From an uncultured Eubacteriales bacterium (GTDB lineage: Bacteria > Bacillota > Clostridia > Christensenellales > CAG-138): a DNA stretch of 64,000 nt. Position 1 is the first letter of the stretch; each line of letters begins with the position of its first letter. Under the pieces are notes generated by a model that saw nothing but the letters and a program-made list of their open reading frames with translations, was not told the origin of the DNA and searched no databases. Both the position numbers and the translations under genes were made by a program. Where the stretch lies: positions 1-64,000 of the forward strand of contig CADCJW010000002.1 in assembly GCA_902801845.1 (NCBI GenBank), in the 5' to 3' direction. Positions 43,395 through 52,909 of this stretch are shown one piece after another.

Positions 43395-44338
43395 ACCGGC
43401 AGCTCCTCTCCCGGACCCGGAACGTCAGACGGCGGATCCTTCTTCTTTTTTCTGAACAGGCCGGCGATGGCTTTGAACGCTTTGAGATCCGTGATCTCCT
43501 TGCCGCCCATGAGGCCCTTCGGGCGCACGATCATGATGATGATGACGGCGAGGCCGTAGAAGACCAGACGCCAGTCGCCCACCGCCCGCAGCAGCTCGGG
43601 CAGCGCGCAGAGCAGGACGGTGCCCAGCACGGAGCCCGTGATTGAGCCCATGCCGCCGAAGATGACCATGATCGTGTACTCCGTGGATTTGACCATCATG
43701 AACATCTTGGGCTGCAGATAGCCAAAATAGTGGGCCAACATGCCGCCCGCGATGCCAGCGTAGAGCGCGGACATGCACATGGCGAGCATCTTGGAATTGA
43801 AGGTGTTGATGCCGCTCATCTGGGCGGCCAGCTCATCCTCGCGAACGGCCAGCATGCTGCGGCCGTGCTTGGAATTCATCAGCAGGGCCGTGGCGGTCAG
43901 GAAGATGACCACGATGACCAACGCAACCGGCAAAGTCGTATGCAGAGGGATGCTTGCGATGCCCTTGGCCCCGTCCAGCACGAACTGTTTGCCGCCGATG
44001 TTCAGATTCAGGTTCAGGTTGTTGAAGATCAGTCGTATCGCCTCGCCAACGCCCAGGGTCGCGATGCAGAAATAGTCGCCTTTCAAGCCAAGGGTGATCT
44101 TGCCGAGAGCCGCGCCGAAGACCATGGCCGTGAGACCGGCCACGATCAGCGCCAACCAATACGGCAGGCCGAAGCCCATCGTGCAGAGGACCGAAATATA
44201 CGCGCCGATGCAGACGAAGCCCGCATGGCCGAACGAGAACATTCCGGTGTAGCCCGTCAGGATGGAAAGGCCCAGCACGATCAGCAGCGTATAACAGGAT
44301 TGGATCAGGATGCCTTCGATATAATACCAGCTAATCAT
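43391..44338 (-). CDS. livM: branched-chain amino-acid permease LivM
   Basis: The 315-residue protein has about eight to ten membrane helices and the LivM signature loop TGYTGMFSFGHAGFVCIGAY near the N-terminus, and an EDELAAQMSGIN loop that contacts the ATPases. The C-terminal tail after the last helix is Lys- and Pro-rich. It lies between livH and livG with a 12-base gap and a 4-base overlap. Confidence 0.92.
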   Translation of the reverse strand: MISWYYIEGILIQSCYTLLIVLGLSILTGYTGMFSFGHAGFVCIGAYISVLCTMGFGLPYWLALIVAGLTAMVFGAALGKITLGLKGDYFCIATLGVGEAIRLIFNNLNLNLNIGGKQFVLDGAKGIASIPLHTTLPVALVIVVIFLTATALLMNSKHGRSMLAVREDELAAQMSGINTFNSKMLAMCMSALYAGIAGGMLAHYFGYLQPKMFMMVKSTEYTIMVIFGGMGSITGSVLGTVLLCALPELLRAVGDWRLVFYGLAVIIIMIVRPKGLMGGKEITDLKAFKAIAGLFRKKKKDPPSDVPGPGEELPV

Positions 44339-44350
44339 GTCCGATCCTCC

Positions 44351-45229
44351 TTACGCCTTGTCTTCCACGGGCTTGCCCATGAGGCCGGAGGGCTTGATGA
44401 TCAGAACGAGGATCAGGAGGGCGTACACGAATAGATCGCGCAAACTGGAGTTGATGGACGCCACGAAGATCTCCATGATGCCGAGGAGCAGGGAGCCGAC
44501 GATGGCGCCGGGCAGGCTCCCGAGACCGCCGAAGACCGCAGCGACAAAGGATTTGTTGGTCACCTGGCCGATGGTCGGCTTCACGATGAAGCGCATGCCG
44601 TAGAGCATGCCGGCAAAGCCTGCCAGCACACCGCCCATCAGGAAGACGACGAAGATGACCAGGGAGCTGTTGATGCCCATCAGCGTGCCGGCTTTTTCGT
44701 TGTAGGAGCAGGCGCGGATCGCCAGACCGATCTTGGTCTTCTGAATGATGATCATGAGGACGAACAGGGAGACCGCCGAGACGATGATCATCAGCAAGCT
44801 GTCAAGGCCCAGCGAGAGGCTGCCGATCTTGATGCTGTTGGAGAAAAGCGTGGGGTAGTTGCGGGGGGTGCCGTCGATGGTGGCGATCACGAAGTTTTCG
44901 AGGAAGATCGACGCGCCCATGGCGGAGATGATGAAGTACAGCGACGGCGCTCTGCGCTTGCGCAGGGGGGAATAGACCAGCCGCTCGATGATAACGGCCA
45001 AAAGTCCGCTGCCGACACCGCACAGAAGGAAGGCCACAAGGAAGGGGACCTTCAGTGCCGTCAGTGCAAAAAAGCCCACGTAAGCGCCGACCATGATGAC
45101 GCCGCCGTGAGCAAAGTTGGAAAAGCTCATAATACTGTAGACCAGTGAATAGCCCACCGACATCAGCGCGTACATGCCGCCCAAACAGATGCCGTTGACC
45201 AGCTGCTGGAGATAGTATTGGAGATCCAT
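44351..45229 (-). CDS. livH: branched-chain amino-acid permease LivH
   Basis: The 292-residue permease has about eight helices and the LivH hallmarks QQLVNGICLGGMYALMSVGY (residues 8-27), NFAHGGVIMVGAY and SYNEKAGTLMGIN as the ATPase-facing loop. It forms the channel with LivM. Confidence 0.92.
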   Translation of the reverse strand: MDLQYYLQQLVNGICLGGMYALMSVGYSLVYSIMSFSNFAHGGVIMVGAYVGFFALTALKVPFLVAFLLCGVGSGLLAVIIERLVYSPLRKRRAPSLYFIISAMGASIFLENFVIATIDGTPRNYPTLFSNSIKIGSLSLGLDSLLMIIVSAVSLFVLMIIIQKTKIGLAIRACSYNEKAGTLMGINSSLVIFVVFLMGGVLAGFAGMLYGMRFIVKPTIGQVTNKSFVAAVFGGLGSLPGAIVGSLLLGIMEIFVASINSSLRDLFVYALLILVLIIKPSGLMGKPVEDKA

Positions 45230-45311
45230 AAACAGCCTCCTAAGGTTCTTTTAGCATAGGGCGCCCCCTTATACAGGGAGCGCCCGGTGTCGGACCTATC
45301 CGGGATCAGGA

Positions 45312-46472
45312 TCAGTCGGCAGCAATGTAGGTGATGAATTTGTAGGTCTTGTTCTTGCCGTCGATCTGCTCAACGCAGCCGCTCTTGCCGACGGGGTTGT
45401 GGTCGGTGGCAGAGATCTTGATCTTGCCGGCCATGCCGGTGACTTCGACTTCGCAGTAGGCCTTGGCGATGGCGTCAGGATCCGCTTTGCCGGCCTTCTC
45501 GACCGCCGCGCACCAGAGCAGGAAGGCGTCATGGGCCATGTAGCCGTTCAGCTCCATCTTGGCGCCGTTCCACTTGTCAGCATACTGCTTGCGGAAATCG
45601 TCGCCAGCCGGGTCGACCAGGGAGACGTGGTTGATGACGTAGGAGCCATCCACCGCATCCGCCGCGTCAAACAGAACCTGGGACGCGCAGCCGTCGCCGC
45701 CCAGCATCGGCAGTTCGATGCCCAGGGTGCGGGCCTGCTTGTGGATCATGATGAAATCCTGATAGAAAATGGGGGTGAAGATGATCTGGGGATCGGCTTC
45801 CTTGATCTTGGTCAACTGAGCGGTGAAGTCGGTATCGCCGCCGGTGTAGGCTTCTTCCGCCACGATGGTGCCGCCCTTGGCGGTGAAGACCTTGATGAAG
45901 TTGTCCTTCAGGCCCTTGGCATAGTCGTCGTTGATGTCGTACAGGATGGCGGCCTTGTCGAACTTCAGCTCGTCATAGACGAAGGAACCGGCGATCTTGC
46001 CCTGCTGAGGATCCAGGAAGCAGACGCGGAAGTTGTACTCCTTCAGCTTGCCGTCCTGAACGGTAACCTTTTCATTGGTGGCAACGGTGGACAGATCCGG
46101 GACCTTGTACTGGTCGAGGACGGACTGGATCGCGATGCACTGGCCGGAAGCATTGGGGCCGATGATCGCGCAGACCTTGTCCTGCGCGCACAGACGCTTG
46201 GCCACGTTCACGGCTTCCTGAGCATCACCCTTGGTATCGTAGCAGATGAGTTCGATCTGCTTGCCGAGGATGCCGCCCTGAGCGTTCTTCTCTTCGACCA
46301 TCATCTTCAGCGTCTGGCTCTCGCAGATGCCGTAAGCAGCCTGCTCGCCGGTGAGGGATCCCATCCAGCCGAGCTTGATCGTGTCGCCCTTGCCGCCGCC
46401 GCAGCCGACGAGCACCCCTGCCACCATCAGGCAGGCCAGGACGAGAGTCATGAGTTTCCGTGAAGTTTTCAT
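45312..46472 (-). CDS. livJ: branched-chain amino-acid binding lipoprotein LivJ-type
   Basis: Start at the ATG at 46472 behind AAGGAGG; a long open frame upstream is non-coding. The 386-residue protein has a lipoprotein signal (LVGC lipobox at about residue 23) and a type-I periplasmic binding fold with LGWMGSLTGEQAAYG, IGPNASGQCIA and DFTAQLTKIKEADPQIIF. It delivers leucine/isoleucine/valine or related amino acids to LivHM. First gene of the operon. Confidence 0.93.
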   Translation of the reverse strand: MKTSRKLMTLVLACLMVAGVLVGCGGGKGDTIKLGWMGSLTGEQAAYGICESQTLKMMVEEKNAQGGILGKQIELICYDTKGDAQEAVNVAKRLCAQDKVCAIIGPNASGQCIAIQSVLDQYKVPDLSTVATNEKVTVQDGKLKEYNFRVCFLDPQQGKIAGSFVYDELKFDKAAILYDINDDYAKGLKDNFIKVFTAKGGTIVAEEAYTGGDTDFTAQLTKIKEADPQIIFTPIFYQDFIMIHKQARTLGIELPMLGGDGCASQVLFDAADAVDGSYVINHVSLVDPAGDDFRKQYADKWNGAKMELNGYMAHDAFLLWCAAVEKAGKADPDAIAKAYCEVEVTGMAGKIKISATDHNPVGKSGCVEQIDGKNKTYKFITYIAAD

Positions 46473-46626
46473 TGTTGAACCTCCTTCAGTTTTTGTTCTT
46501 TTGGGAATAAAACGTTTTATCTTTCTCTCCATAGGATAGAAATATAGGTTCGAGCTAAAAACAAAAATGCTTCCCGGCGAAAGGCTGTCGCGGTATTTTT
46601 CCTTTCGTGCCGCTTTTTCTGATTCC

Positions 46627-46655
46627 ATTTTATCCCTTAATAGGAGATATGTCAA
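46627..46655 (-). promoter_or_regulatory. sigma-A promoter of the liv-glnA operon
   Basis: TTGACA (46655-46650) and TAAAAT (46632-46627), 17 bases apart on the minus strand, about 155 bases before the livJ start. The long 5' leader (46473-46620) holds an A/T-rich tract and no recognised riboswitch. The rest of the gap to 46956 holds no gene I can support. Confidence 0.7.
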
Positions 46656-46956
46656 GGCAGACGACATTGTTTTACGTTTTTTGAAAAAAGAAGGAATATT
46701 TCACAAAAAAACCGTTGTCCGACAGAAACGGTTCGTCTCCTTCTGCCGGCGCATGGGAACCGGGCGTTGACCCGCTGTCGATCGGACGGAGCCCGAACAG
46801 TATGGAGGGACCGGCCGTTTTTTTGTCAAGGCCGGACGGGAAAAAGCGGATCGAAAAGAGCAGATATGGCTTGACCGAAACAGGCTGCGGAGGGATAATA
46901 GCAGCGTCAAAGAGATCGCGATACAAGACTGGATTGATGACGCTGGGAGGCAGATC

Positions 46957-48072
46957 ATGCAAAACGGAAACCTGAAAAAAATCATAACCCTGCGGCATAC
47001 GCTCCATCAGTCGCCGGAGCTTTCCATGAAAGAGCATAAGACCATGGAGACTCTGATGGAGTTTTTGCGGAAAAACACAGATTTTTGTGTGGTGGAAATG
47101 CCGGGATGGTTTTATGCGGTGAAGGAGGGGGCTCCCGGCGGGAAAAGGATCGCCTTCCGTGCGGATATGGATGCGCTGCCCATACAGGAAACGCGCCCCC
47201 TTCCGTATGCTTCCTGCCGCAAAGGCGTTTTTCATGCATGCGGGCACGACGGACACTGCGCCGCTCTGGCGGGACTGGCGCTGGAACTGAGCGAGAAAAA
47301 GCTTGAGAATACGGTGTATCTGATCTTTCAGCCGGGAGAGGAAACGGGACAGGGCGGCAAGATCTGCCGGGAGCTGATCCCCCAGGAGGGCATCCAAGAA
47401 ATCTATGCATTCCACAACCTGCCCGGCTATCCTGAAGGACATCTCGTATACCGCGCAGGCCTGACACAGCCGGCTTCGGAGGGGCTTCGGATCCGTCTGG
47501 AGGGGAAAACCTCCCATGCGAGCGCACCGGAGGAGGGCAGAAATCCAGCCAAAGCCCTGGCCCGGATCGCGCTGTATTCCGAAGAGCTCATCAGAAAACC
47601 GGCGAGCGGGATGCTGCTGTGTACGATTACGGGGATCGAGCTCGGAAACGGCGACTTCGGCATCTCCCCCGGCTGCGGAGAGATCTCCCTCACCCTCCGG
47701 GCAGAGCAGGAAAAGGAAATGGATCGTCTGGAAAAAGCGCTGCTGGCCTTTGCTGAGGCAGAGGCGAAGGAAGGCGGTCTGACGCTTTCCAGCGAGATCC
47801 GGGACCGTTTCCCGGAAACTCGAAACGACGAAGCCTGTCTCGCCCGTGTGATAAGCGCAGCCCAGGCGTTGGGCGTCCCGGCTGGGCCCATGCCGAAGCT
47901 TTGGCGGGCCTCGGAGGACTTTGGCTGGTATCAGAAGGAATGCCCCGGGGCCATGTTTTATCTCGGCGCCGGAGAAAAGGCGCCCGCGCTTCACACGGAC
48001 GCCTATGATTTTGACGATATGCTTCTGGAAACGGCAGCCGATCTCTTCCGTTGGCTCGCGGAGGAGCCCTGA
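46957..48072 (+). CDS. M20D-family amidohydrolase
   Basis: The 371-residue enzyme belongs to the IAA-amino-acid hydrolase/aminoacylase branch of the M20 family. Metal-binding motifs: RADMDALPIQET, HACGHDGHCAAL and PGEETGQGGK, with a late LHTDAYDFDD; a dimerisation domain interrupts the catalytic one at about 175-285. It should cleave an N-acyl or peptide bond of small amino-acid conjugates. GGGAGG precedes the ATG. It is the first plus-strand gene of size in the window; convergent with the minus-strand 48118 gene. Confidence 0.9.
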   Translation: MQNGNLKKIITLRHTLHQSPELSMKEHKTMETLMEFLRKNTDFCVVEMPGWFYAVKEGAPGGKRIAFRADMDALPIQETRPLPYASCRKGVFHACGHDGHCAALAGLALELSEKKLENTVYLIFQPGEETGQGGKICRELIPQEGIQEIYAFHNLPGYPEGHLVYRAGLTQPASEGLRIRLEGKTSHASAPEEGRNPAKALARIALYSEELIRKPASGMLLCTITGIELGNGDFGISPGCGEISLTLRAEQEKEMDRLEKALLAFAEAEAKEGGLTLSSEIRDRFPETRNDEACLARVISAAQALGVPAGPMPKLWRASEDFGWYQKECPGAMFYLGAGEKAPALHTDAYDFDDMLLETAADLFRWLAEEP

Positions 48073-48117
48073 AAGCGCCGCCGGATCGGAACAGCCAACT
48101 CCTCGGCGGATGCAGGA

Positions 48118-48594
48118 TCAGGATTCGTTGACGATCTTTCCGGTGATGTGTTCCGGCACGAGCGCAAACATAAGCGTCCTGGGCCCGGAGCGCTGGATTT
48201 CCTGCTGGATGAATTCCTCGTCATCCGTGAATTTTCGGCTTAATTCTTTGGAAATCCGATATACGGTCTGCTGGTCCTCAACAAACTCGATCCTTCCGAA
48301 AACGATGACCGACTTGATGTTCAGTGCCCATTCTCCCTCCCTGCGGAAGCCCTCGTCATACACGCAGAAGGACGCCTTGTCGTGGCGCTTCATGGCGTCG
48401 ATCTTATGGCCCCTTTTTCCTCCATGGAAATAGAGCTTCCCGTCCTGCTCATTGTAGTAATGATTGATGGGCATCCCGTAGGGATACTCGTCGTCGCCCA
48501 GAACGGAAAGGACGCCCCGCAGCTGCGTCTTCAGAATGTCGATGCATTCCGCCTCCGGCAGTTCCTGTTTCTTTCTCATCATTTCTCTGAACAT
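48118..48594 (-). CDS. pyridoxamine 5'-phosphate oxidase-like flavoprotein
   Basis: The 158-residue protein fits the small FMN-binding split-barrel family that includes NimA-type reductases: the GVLSVLGDDEYPYGMPINHYYNEQDGKLYFHGG region (marker 25-58), GHKIDAMKRHDKASFCVYDEG, and a late RKFTDDEEFIQQE helix. I chose 48594 because AAGGGG lies eight bases before it. Substrate is unknown. Confidence 0.83.
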   Translation of the reverse strand: MFREMMRKKQELPEAECIDILKTQLRGVLSVLGDDEYPYGMPINHYYNEQDGKLYFHGGKRGHKIDAMKRHDKASFCVYDEGFRREGEWALNIKSVIVFGRIEFVEDQQTVYRISKELSRKFTDDEEFIQQEIQRSGPRTLMFALVPEHITGKIVNES

Positions 48595-48674
48595 AGTTTT
48601 TTCCCCTTTCACAGCCATCTTTCCATATTTTTCTTTGGATCTCTTCCCCACGGATGGGGCTGCCTTTATATATA

Positions 48675-48703
48675 GATATACAGGATTATCAGCCCCGCGT
48701 CAA
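48675..48703 (-). promoter_or_regulatory. sigma-A promoter of the PNPOx-like gene
   Basis: TTGACG (48703-48698) and TATATC (48680-48675) 17 bases apart on the minus strand, 81 bases before the start at 48594. Confidence 0.6.
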
Positions 48704-48751
48704 CAGGATTCGGATCATGTTTCTCTGCAGAGCCTTCTTTTCAAAGCCCGG

Positions 48752-48780
48752 TTGACCAAGGACTTATTTTCAGATAAAAT
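48752..48780 (+). promoter_or_regulatory. sigma-A promoter of the secreted-protein gene
   Basis: TTGACC (48752-48757), 17-base spacer, TAAAAT (48775-48780) on the plus strand, 65 bases before the ATG at 48845. Confidence 0.65.
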
Positions 48781-48844
48781 AAAAAAGGATCAAGGTCAAA
48801 GCGTATCTCAAGGACAAAACGATTGATTGCAAGGAGGATGAAGC

Positions 48845-49537
48845 ATGAAAAGGATTCTTGCGTTTCTCATGGTGATCGGCATAGCTTTGATGGCCATCTG
48901 CCCTGCTTTCGCCGATGGCAGTATGGAGCTGACTATCCTGAGCGAAAATTATATCGAGTACAAGGGATACAGCGACATGAAGGGCGTGTACTTGGCCAAG
49001 GTCCAAAACAACACGGATCAGGGATACTATCTTACCACCGGCACCCTCACCCTGAAGGATGCAGACGGGAATGAGGTATCCAGCAACAAGTATTTTTCAA
49101 AGCTGGGTTCCAAGTATCTGGCGCCCGGAGAAATCACGTTCCTCAGCATCGAAGCCAAGATCCCCGAAGGTGTGGAGGTGAAGGACTACACGGTCGAGAT
49201 CATCCCTGTGGAGAGATACTATACCGGCGAGGACTATGTGATCGAGGTCAACGACTGCGTATATGATGGGACAAACGAAGATAATCCGCAGATCACGACG
49301 ACCATCACCAACACATATGACAAACCCATTCGGCACATCACCCTGATCTTCGCGGTGGAGGATGCGAACGGGACCATCTATTACATTGGCTCGGAATCCC
49401 TGGGCATGAACAGCCTGGGCCCCAACAGTACCTTCATCTTCCTGAACGCCATGACCAAGGATATCTTGACCTATGTGAAGGAGAAGGGGATCACGCTGAC
49501 CCAGGTGGAAGCCCTCGCCTTTGCTGAAGACAGATAG
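48845..49537 (+). CDS. secreted beta-sandwich protein of unknown function
   Basis: A signal peptide (about 1-23, cleavage after PAFA) leads a 207-residue mature protein of strand-rich sequence with two Ig-like halves: ENYIEYKGYSDMKGVYLAKVQNNT with KDADGNEVSSN, and VNDCVYDGTNEDNPQITTTITN with EDANGTIYYIG. This pattern is like the FxLYD/DUF-type extracellular domains but no family is certain. AAGGAGG precedes the ATG. It stands alone behind its own promoter. Confidence 0.75.
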   Translation: MKRILAFLMVIGIALMAICPAFADGSMELTILSENYIEYKGYSDMKGVYLAKVQNNTDQGYYLTTGTLTLKDADGNEVSSNKYFSKLGSKYLAPGEITFLSIEAKIPEGVEVKDYTVEIIPVERYYTGEDYVIEVNDCVYDGTNEDNPQITTTITNTYDKPIRHITLIFAVEDANGTIYYIGSESLGMNSLGPNSTFIFLNAMTKDILTYVKEKGITLTQVEALAFAEDR

Positions 49538-49560
49538 CCTTCGTTCCCGCAGGCGAAAGG

Positions 49561-49749
49561 TTGAAAGCAGCTGTTGGCACCGCCATGGCTGAAAACTTCG
49601 ACGAAGCGGCCCGATTTGCGGATCGCATCGTCTATGACGGAAAGACGGGGCCGCGGCTCATCCAGGCCCAGCGCGATTACATGCTGCCCGAAGGCGCGGA
49701 AAGCATCGCCCAATACGTCATCCAACATACTCAATGCTGCGCTAAATAG
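49561..49749 (+). CDS. short fragment-like frame before a terminator
   Basis: A 62-residue frame from a TTG (49561) with no ribosome site. The sequence (AAVGTAMAENFDEAARFADRIV, then a helix ending SIAQYVIQH) reads like the C-terminus of a larger enzyme and has coding character, so it may be a remnant. I do not recognise the parent. Confidence 0.3.
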   Translation: MKAAVGTAMAENFDEAARFADRIVYDGKTGPRLIQAQRDYMLPEGAESIAQYVIQHTQCCAK

Positions 49750-49765
49750 AGCATCAAAAACGCGA

Positions 49766-49797
49766 GGAGGGTGATCCCCTCCCCGCCGTTTTTTTGG
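49766..49797 (+). terminator. Rho-independent terminator
   Basis: GGAGGG-TGATC-CCCTCC hairpin (49766-49782), then CCGCCG and seven T on the plus strand. It closes the plus-strand unit and faces the minus-strand dehydrogenase end at 49818. Confidence 0.65.
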
Positions 49798-49817
49798 TCA
49801 ATATTCAAACAAGATGG

Positions 49818-50942
49818 TCACTTGCGAATGAGCCGACCGTCATAATCCGTGCCATGCTCTGGCACCAGGGGGAATTTGACGGGCTTCTTGTCCCGGTTGG
49901 AGCGGTAGATGGCCGTGATCAGCTCCACCGTGCGGCGGCCGTCCTCCAGGGTGATGAGGGGCTTGCGGCCCTCCAGGATGACGGACAAAAAGTCGTTGAT
50001 CTGCTGGATGTGGAAGTAATGGGTGCTGTCCACGCTGTTGAAGAAGTCGCTGTCCTCCTTCTTGTAGGTGTCCAGCATATCCTCCTCCCCCGCCACCGTC
50101 CACAGATCGTTTACCGGCGGTTCGGCGATGCCGGAGACTCCGGCGATGAACATGGCGCCGCCGTCGGTCTGCACACCCACGCTGGCCCCGTTTTCCCCAT
50201 GGACGCGAACGTTCCCAAAGAGGGCCGGGTTCTGGGAGTTGCTCACCACGATGTTGCCGATAGCCCCGCTCTTGAAGCGAATGATGGCAGCGGCCGTATC
50301 GTCCACCTCCAGGCCCGGATGGTTCAGGGTGTCCCACACGCCGTAGAGCTCGTCGATCTCCCCCATGTACCACAGCAGCAGGTCCAGCTGATGGGGCGCC
50401 TGATTGATGAGGACGCCACCGCCTTCGCCGGCCCAGGTGCCGCGCCAGGGATCGGAATGATAGTAGGCCATGTCGCGCCAGCCCAGCATGTTCACCGTGC
50501 CCAGGATGGGGCGGCCCAGCTTCCCGTCGTCGATGGCTTTCTTCACCCGCATGGCGGGGCGATAGAACCGCCGCTGGCAGATGGTGGTGCCCACCACATG
50601 GTTCCGCTGCGCCGCCGCCAGGATGGCGTCGCAGTCCTCCAGAGAGGCGGCCAGGGGCTTCTCCACCGCGATGTTCAGCCCGAGGTCGCAGCAGGCCACC
50701 GCCAGCTTGGCGTGGATGGGATGGGGGGTGCAGATGGACACGGCCTGAACGCCCGCCTCCTCCACCATGGTCTTGAGATCCGTGAACGCGCGCACGCCGT
50801 ATTGGGCGGCAAAGGCCTCCGCCCGCTCCTGGTTCGTGTCCAGGCAGGCCACGAACTCGCTGTAGGGGCTTTGGGCATAGGCCGTAGCGTGGAAATGTCC
50901 TACCTTGCCGGTGCCGATGACCGCTGTTTTGATCCGATCCAT
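49818..50942 (-). CDS. Gfo/Idh/MocA family oxidoreductase
   Basis: The 374-residue enzyme has the NAD(P)-binding TAVIGTGKVGHFHA at the N-terminus, the EKPLA motif and HQLDLLLWYMGE, with the C-terminal beta-sheet domain. I use the ATG at 50942 with GGAGG six bases before it. The family oxidises sugars or polyols such as inositol. It follows the zinc-type dehydrogenase by 11 bases and the sugar ABC genes, so it is a step of the same catabolic route. Confidence 0.9.
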   Translation of the reverse strand: MDRIKTAVIGTGKVGHFHATAYAQSPYSEFVACLDTNQERAEAFAAQYGVRAFTDLKTMVEEAGVQAVSICTPHPIHAKLAVACCDLGLNIAVEKPLAASLEDCDAILAAAQRNHVVGTTICQRRFYRPAMRVKKAIDDGKLGRPILGTVNMLGWRDMAYYHSDPWRGTWAGEGGGVLINQAPHQLDLLLWYMGEIDELYGVWDTLNHPGLEVDDTAAAIIRFKSGAIGNIVVSNSQNPALFGNVRVHGENGASVGVQTDGGAMFIAGVSGIAEPPVNDLWTVAGEEDMLDTYKKEDSDFFNSVDSTHYFHIQQINDFLSVILEGRKPLITLEDGRRTVELITAIYRSNRDKKPVKFPLVPEHGTDYDGRLIRK

Positions 50943-50953
50943 ATCCATCCTCC

Positions 50954-51997
50954 TCAATCCTGATTCTCGTCGCAAAGGAACACGATCTTGGTGAGACCGT
51001 CCTCCCGGTTATAGATCTTGTTCATCCACAAATTGCCCTCCGCCAGAGGGATCTTCTTGGAGATCATGCTGTCCACCTCCACCTTGCCGGAGGAAATGAG
51101 ATCGAGGCATGCCGGATACTCGCCCGCTGAGGCGCAGGAGCCGAACAGGCTCAGCTGCCGGGTGACCGCGATCTGCAGGGGGAAATCCACCTTGGGGGCC
51201 AGGTTCCCGATGAGGACCACCTTGCCGTTGAGGTGGACGGAGCGGATGGCCATGTTCACCGTGGCGTCGATGCCGGTGGCGTCCAGCGCCACGTCCACGC
51301 CGCCGTCGCTGACCTTAAGGATCTGCTCCAAAGCGTCCGCATCCCTGGAATTGACGCAGTCCGTAGCTCCGTTCTGACGGGCCAGTTCCAGCCGCTTATC
51401 GTCGATATCCACGGCGATAAGCTGCTTGACGCCGAAGCTCTTGACCACCTGCAGCGTGAGCAGGCCGATGGTCCCCACGCCGATGACCACGGCGGTGTCC
51501 CCCGGACCGATCTTGGTACGGGTGGCCGCATGGTAGGCCACGGAAAGGGGCTCGATCATGGCCGCCTGCACATAGGTCACGTTGTCGGGGATATCGTAGA
51601 GGATGTACTCGGGCACCGTCACATACTCCGCGAAGCAGCCGTGCCGCCGATATTCGTCGCAGCTCACGCCCAAAACCTGCCGGTTGGCGCACAGATTCAC
51701 CATACCCTTGCGGCACATGTCGCATTTGTTGCAGTAGACGGTGGAATCGAAGGTGACCCGATCCCCCACCGCATGATCCTTCACGCCTTCGCCGCAGGCG
51801 GCGATGACGCCGGAGGCTTCGTGCCCCATGATGATGGGGGGCTTGCGGCGGCCGGTGCTGCCGTCGAACCCGTGGACGTCGCTCCCGCAGACGGAGCAGG
51901 CCTTCAGGCGGATCAACACCTCCCCCGCCTTCGGTTCGGGGCGCTCCACCTCTTCATAGGTCAGTTCCTTATATTTGTGCATGACAAGCGCTTTCAT
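50954..51997 (-). CDS. zinc-dependent medium-chain alcohol/polyol dehydrogenase
   Basis: The 347-residue protein has the catalytic zinc ligands in CSVCGSDVHGF and GHEASGVI, four Cys for the structural zinc (CNKCDMCRKGMVNLC) and the NAD fold VVIGVGTIGLL. It resembles sorbitol, threonine and galactitol dehydrogenases; the exact substrate is open. Fourth gene of the sugar transporter operon. Confidence 0.9.
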   Translation of the reverse strand: MKALVMHKYKELTYEEVERPEPKAGEVLIRLKACSVCGSDVHGFDGSTGRRKPPIIMGHEASGVIAACGEGVKDHAVGDRVTFDSTVYCNKCDMCRKGMVNLCANRQVLGVSCDEYRRHGCFAEYVTVPEYILYDIPDNVTYVQAAMIEPLSVAYHAATRTKIGPGDTAVVIGVGTIGLLTLQVVKSFGVKQLIAVDIDDKRLELARQNGATDCVNSRDADALEQILKVSDGGVDVALDATGIDATVNMAIRSVHLNGKVVLIGNLAPKVDFPLQIAVTRQLSLFGSCASAGEYPACLDLISSGKVEVDSMISKKIPLAEGNLWMNKIYNREDGLTKIVFLCDENQD

Positions 51998-52078
51998 TCT
52001 TTCAGGTATCCTCCTAAACTTGTTTTTTCATGAAAGAGAGCCGCACCAAGTACGGCCCCTGTATGCTTTGTTTGGGCA

Positions 52079-52909
52079 TCAGCCCTTGACCGCGCCGGCG
52101 GTAAGGCCGCTGATGATGTATTTCTGCAGACACAGGGACAGGATCACGATGGGCAGCGTGATCGCACAGGCTGCCGCCATCAAACCGCCCCAGTCGATGT
52201 AGGCGTAGGACACGAAGTTGAACACGGCCACCGGCAGTGTGGTGGTGCTGCGGCCGGACAAAACGATGGAGAACATGAAGTTGTTCCAGGAGAAGATGAA
52301 GGCCAGCAGCGTAGCCGTCAGGATGCCCGGGGTGGACAGCCGCACGGCAACCCGCAAAAACGCTCCGTACCGGGTGCAGCCGTCGATCCAGGCCGCTTCC
52401 TCCAGATCCATGGGGATGGATTCGAAGTTGGGGATCATGATCCACACGATATAGGGCAGGGCCACCAGCATGTGGGACAGGATCAGAGCCGTATAGGTGT
52501 TCCTGAGGCCCAGCATGGAGAAGATGCTGAACCAGGGCAGCAGGAAGGAGATACCGGGGATCATGCGCACCAACAGCACCACCACGCTGGACTTGCGCAT
52601 CTTGAAGCGGGCGATGGCATAGGCGCAGGGCAGGCCGATGAGCAGGGAGCAGAAGATGGCCACAAAGGCCACGATGAAGCTGTTGAGCGTATACTTGCTG
52701 AAATTGTATTCCGTGAATACGCTGATATAGTTGCGCAGGGTGGGCACGAACTCGAACAGCCCGTGATTGGCCTGGTTGATGATGGACTGCTGAGGCTCGA
52801 AGGAGGCCAGCAACATCCACAGGATGGGGAAGATGGTGATAAACAGGACCACATAGATCAGGACGTGTTCCAGGATCTTGGTGAGGATGTTTTTAGACTT
52901 TCTGCTCAT
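52079..52909 (-). CDS. carbohydrate ABC transporter permease (MalG-type)
   Basis: I begin at the ATG at 52909, which overlaps the upstream permease stop by one base; an open frame further upstream is read-back through that gene. The 276-residue permease has six helices and the EAAWIDGCTRYGAFLRV loop that contacts the ATPase. No ATPase gene is encoded nearby; a shared MsmK-type ATPase elsewhere would be needed. Confidence 0.88.
   Translation of the reverse strand: MSRKSKNILTKILEHVLIYVVLFITIFPILWMLLASFEPQQSIINQANHGLFEFVPTLRNYISVFTEYNFSKYTLNSFIVAFVAIFCSLLIGLPCAYAIARFKMRKSSVVVLLVRMIPGISFLLPWFSIFSMLGLRNTYTALILSHMLVALPYIVWIMIPNFESIPMDLEEAAWIDGCTRYGAFLRVAVRLSTPGILTATLLAFIFSWNNFMFSIVLSGRSTTTLPVAVFNFVSYAYIDWGGLMAAACAITLPIVILSLCLQKYIISGLTAGAVKG

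Noticed and set aside
46672..47994. 440-residue minus-strand frame opposite the M20 amidohydrolase
   Set aside because: It lies antisense to a gene with clear M20 motifs, has no ribosome site and no family character; long antisense frames are common in GC-rich coding DNA.
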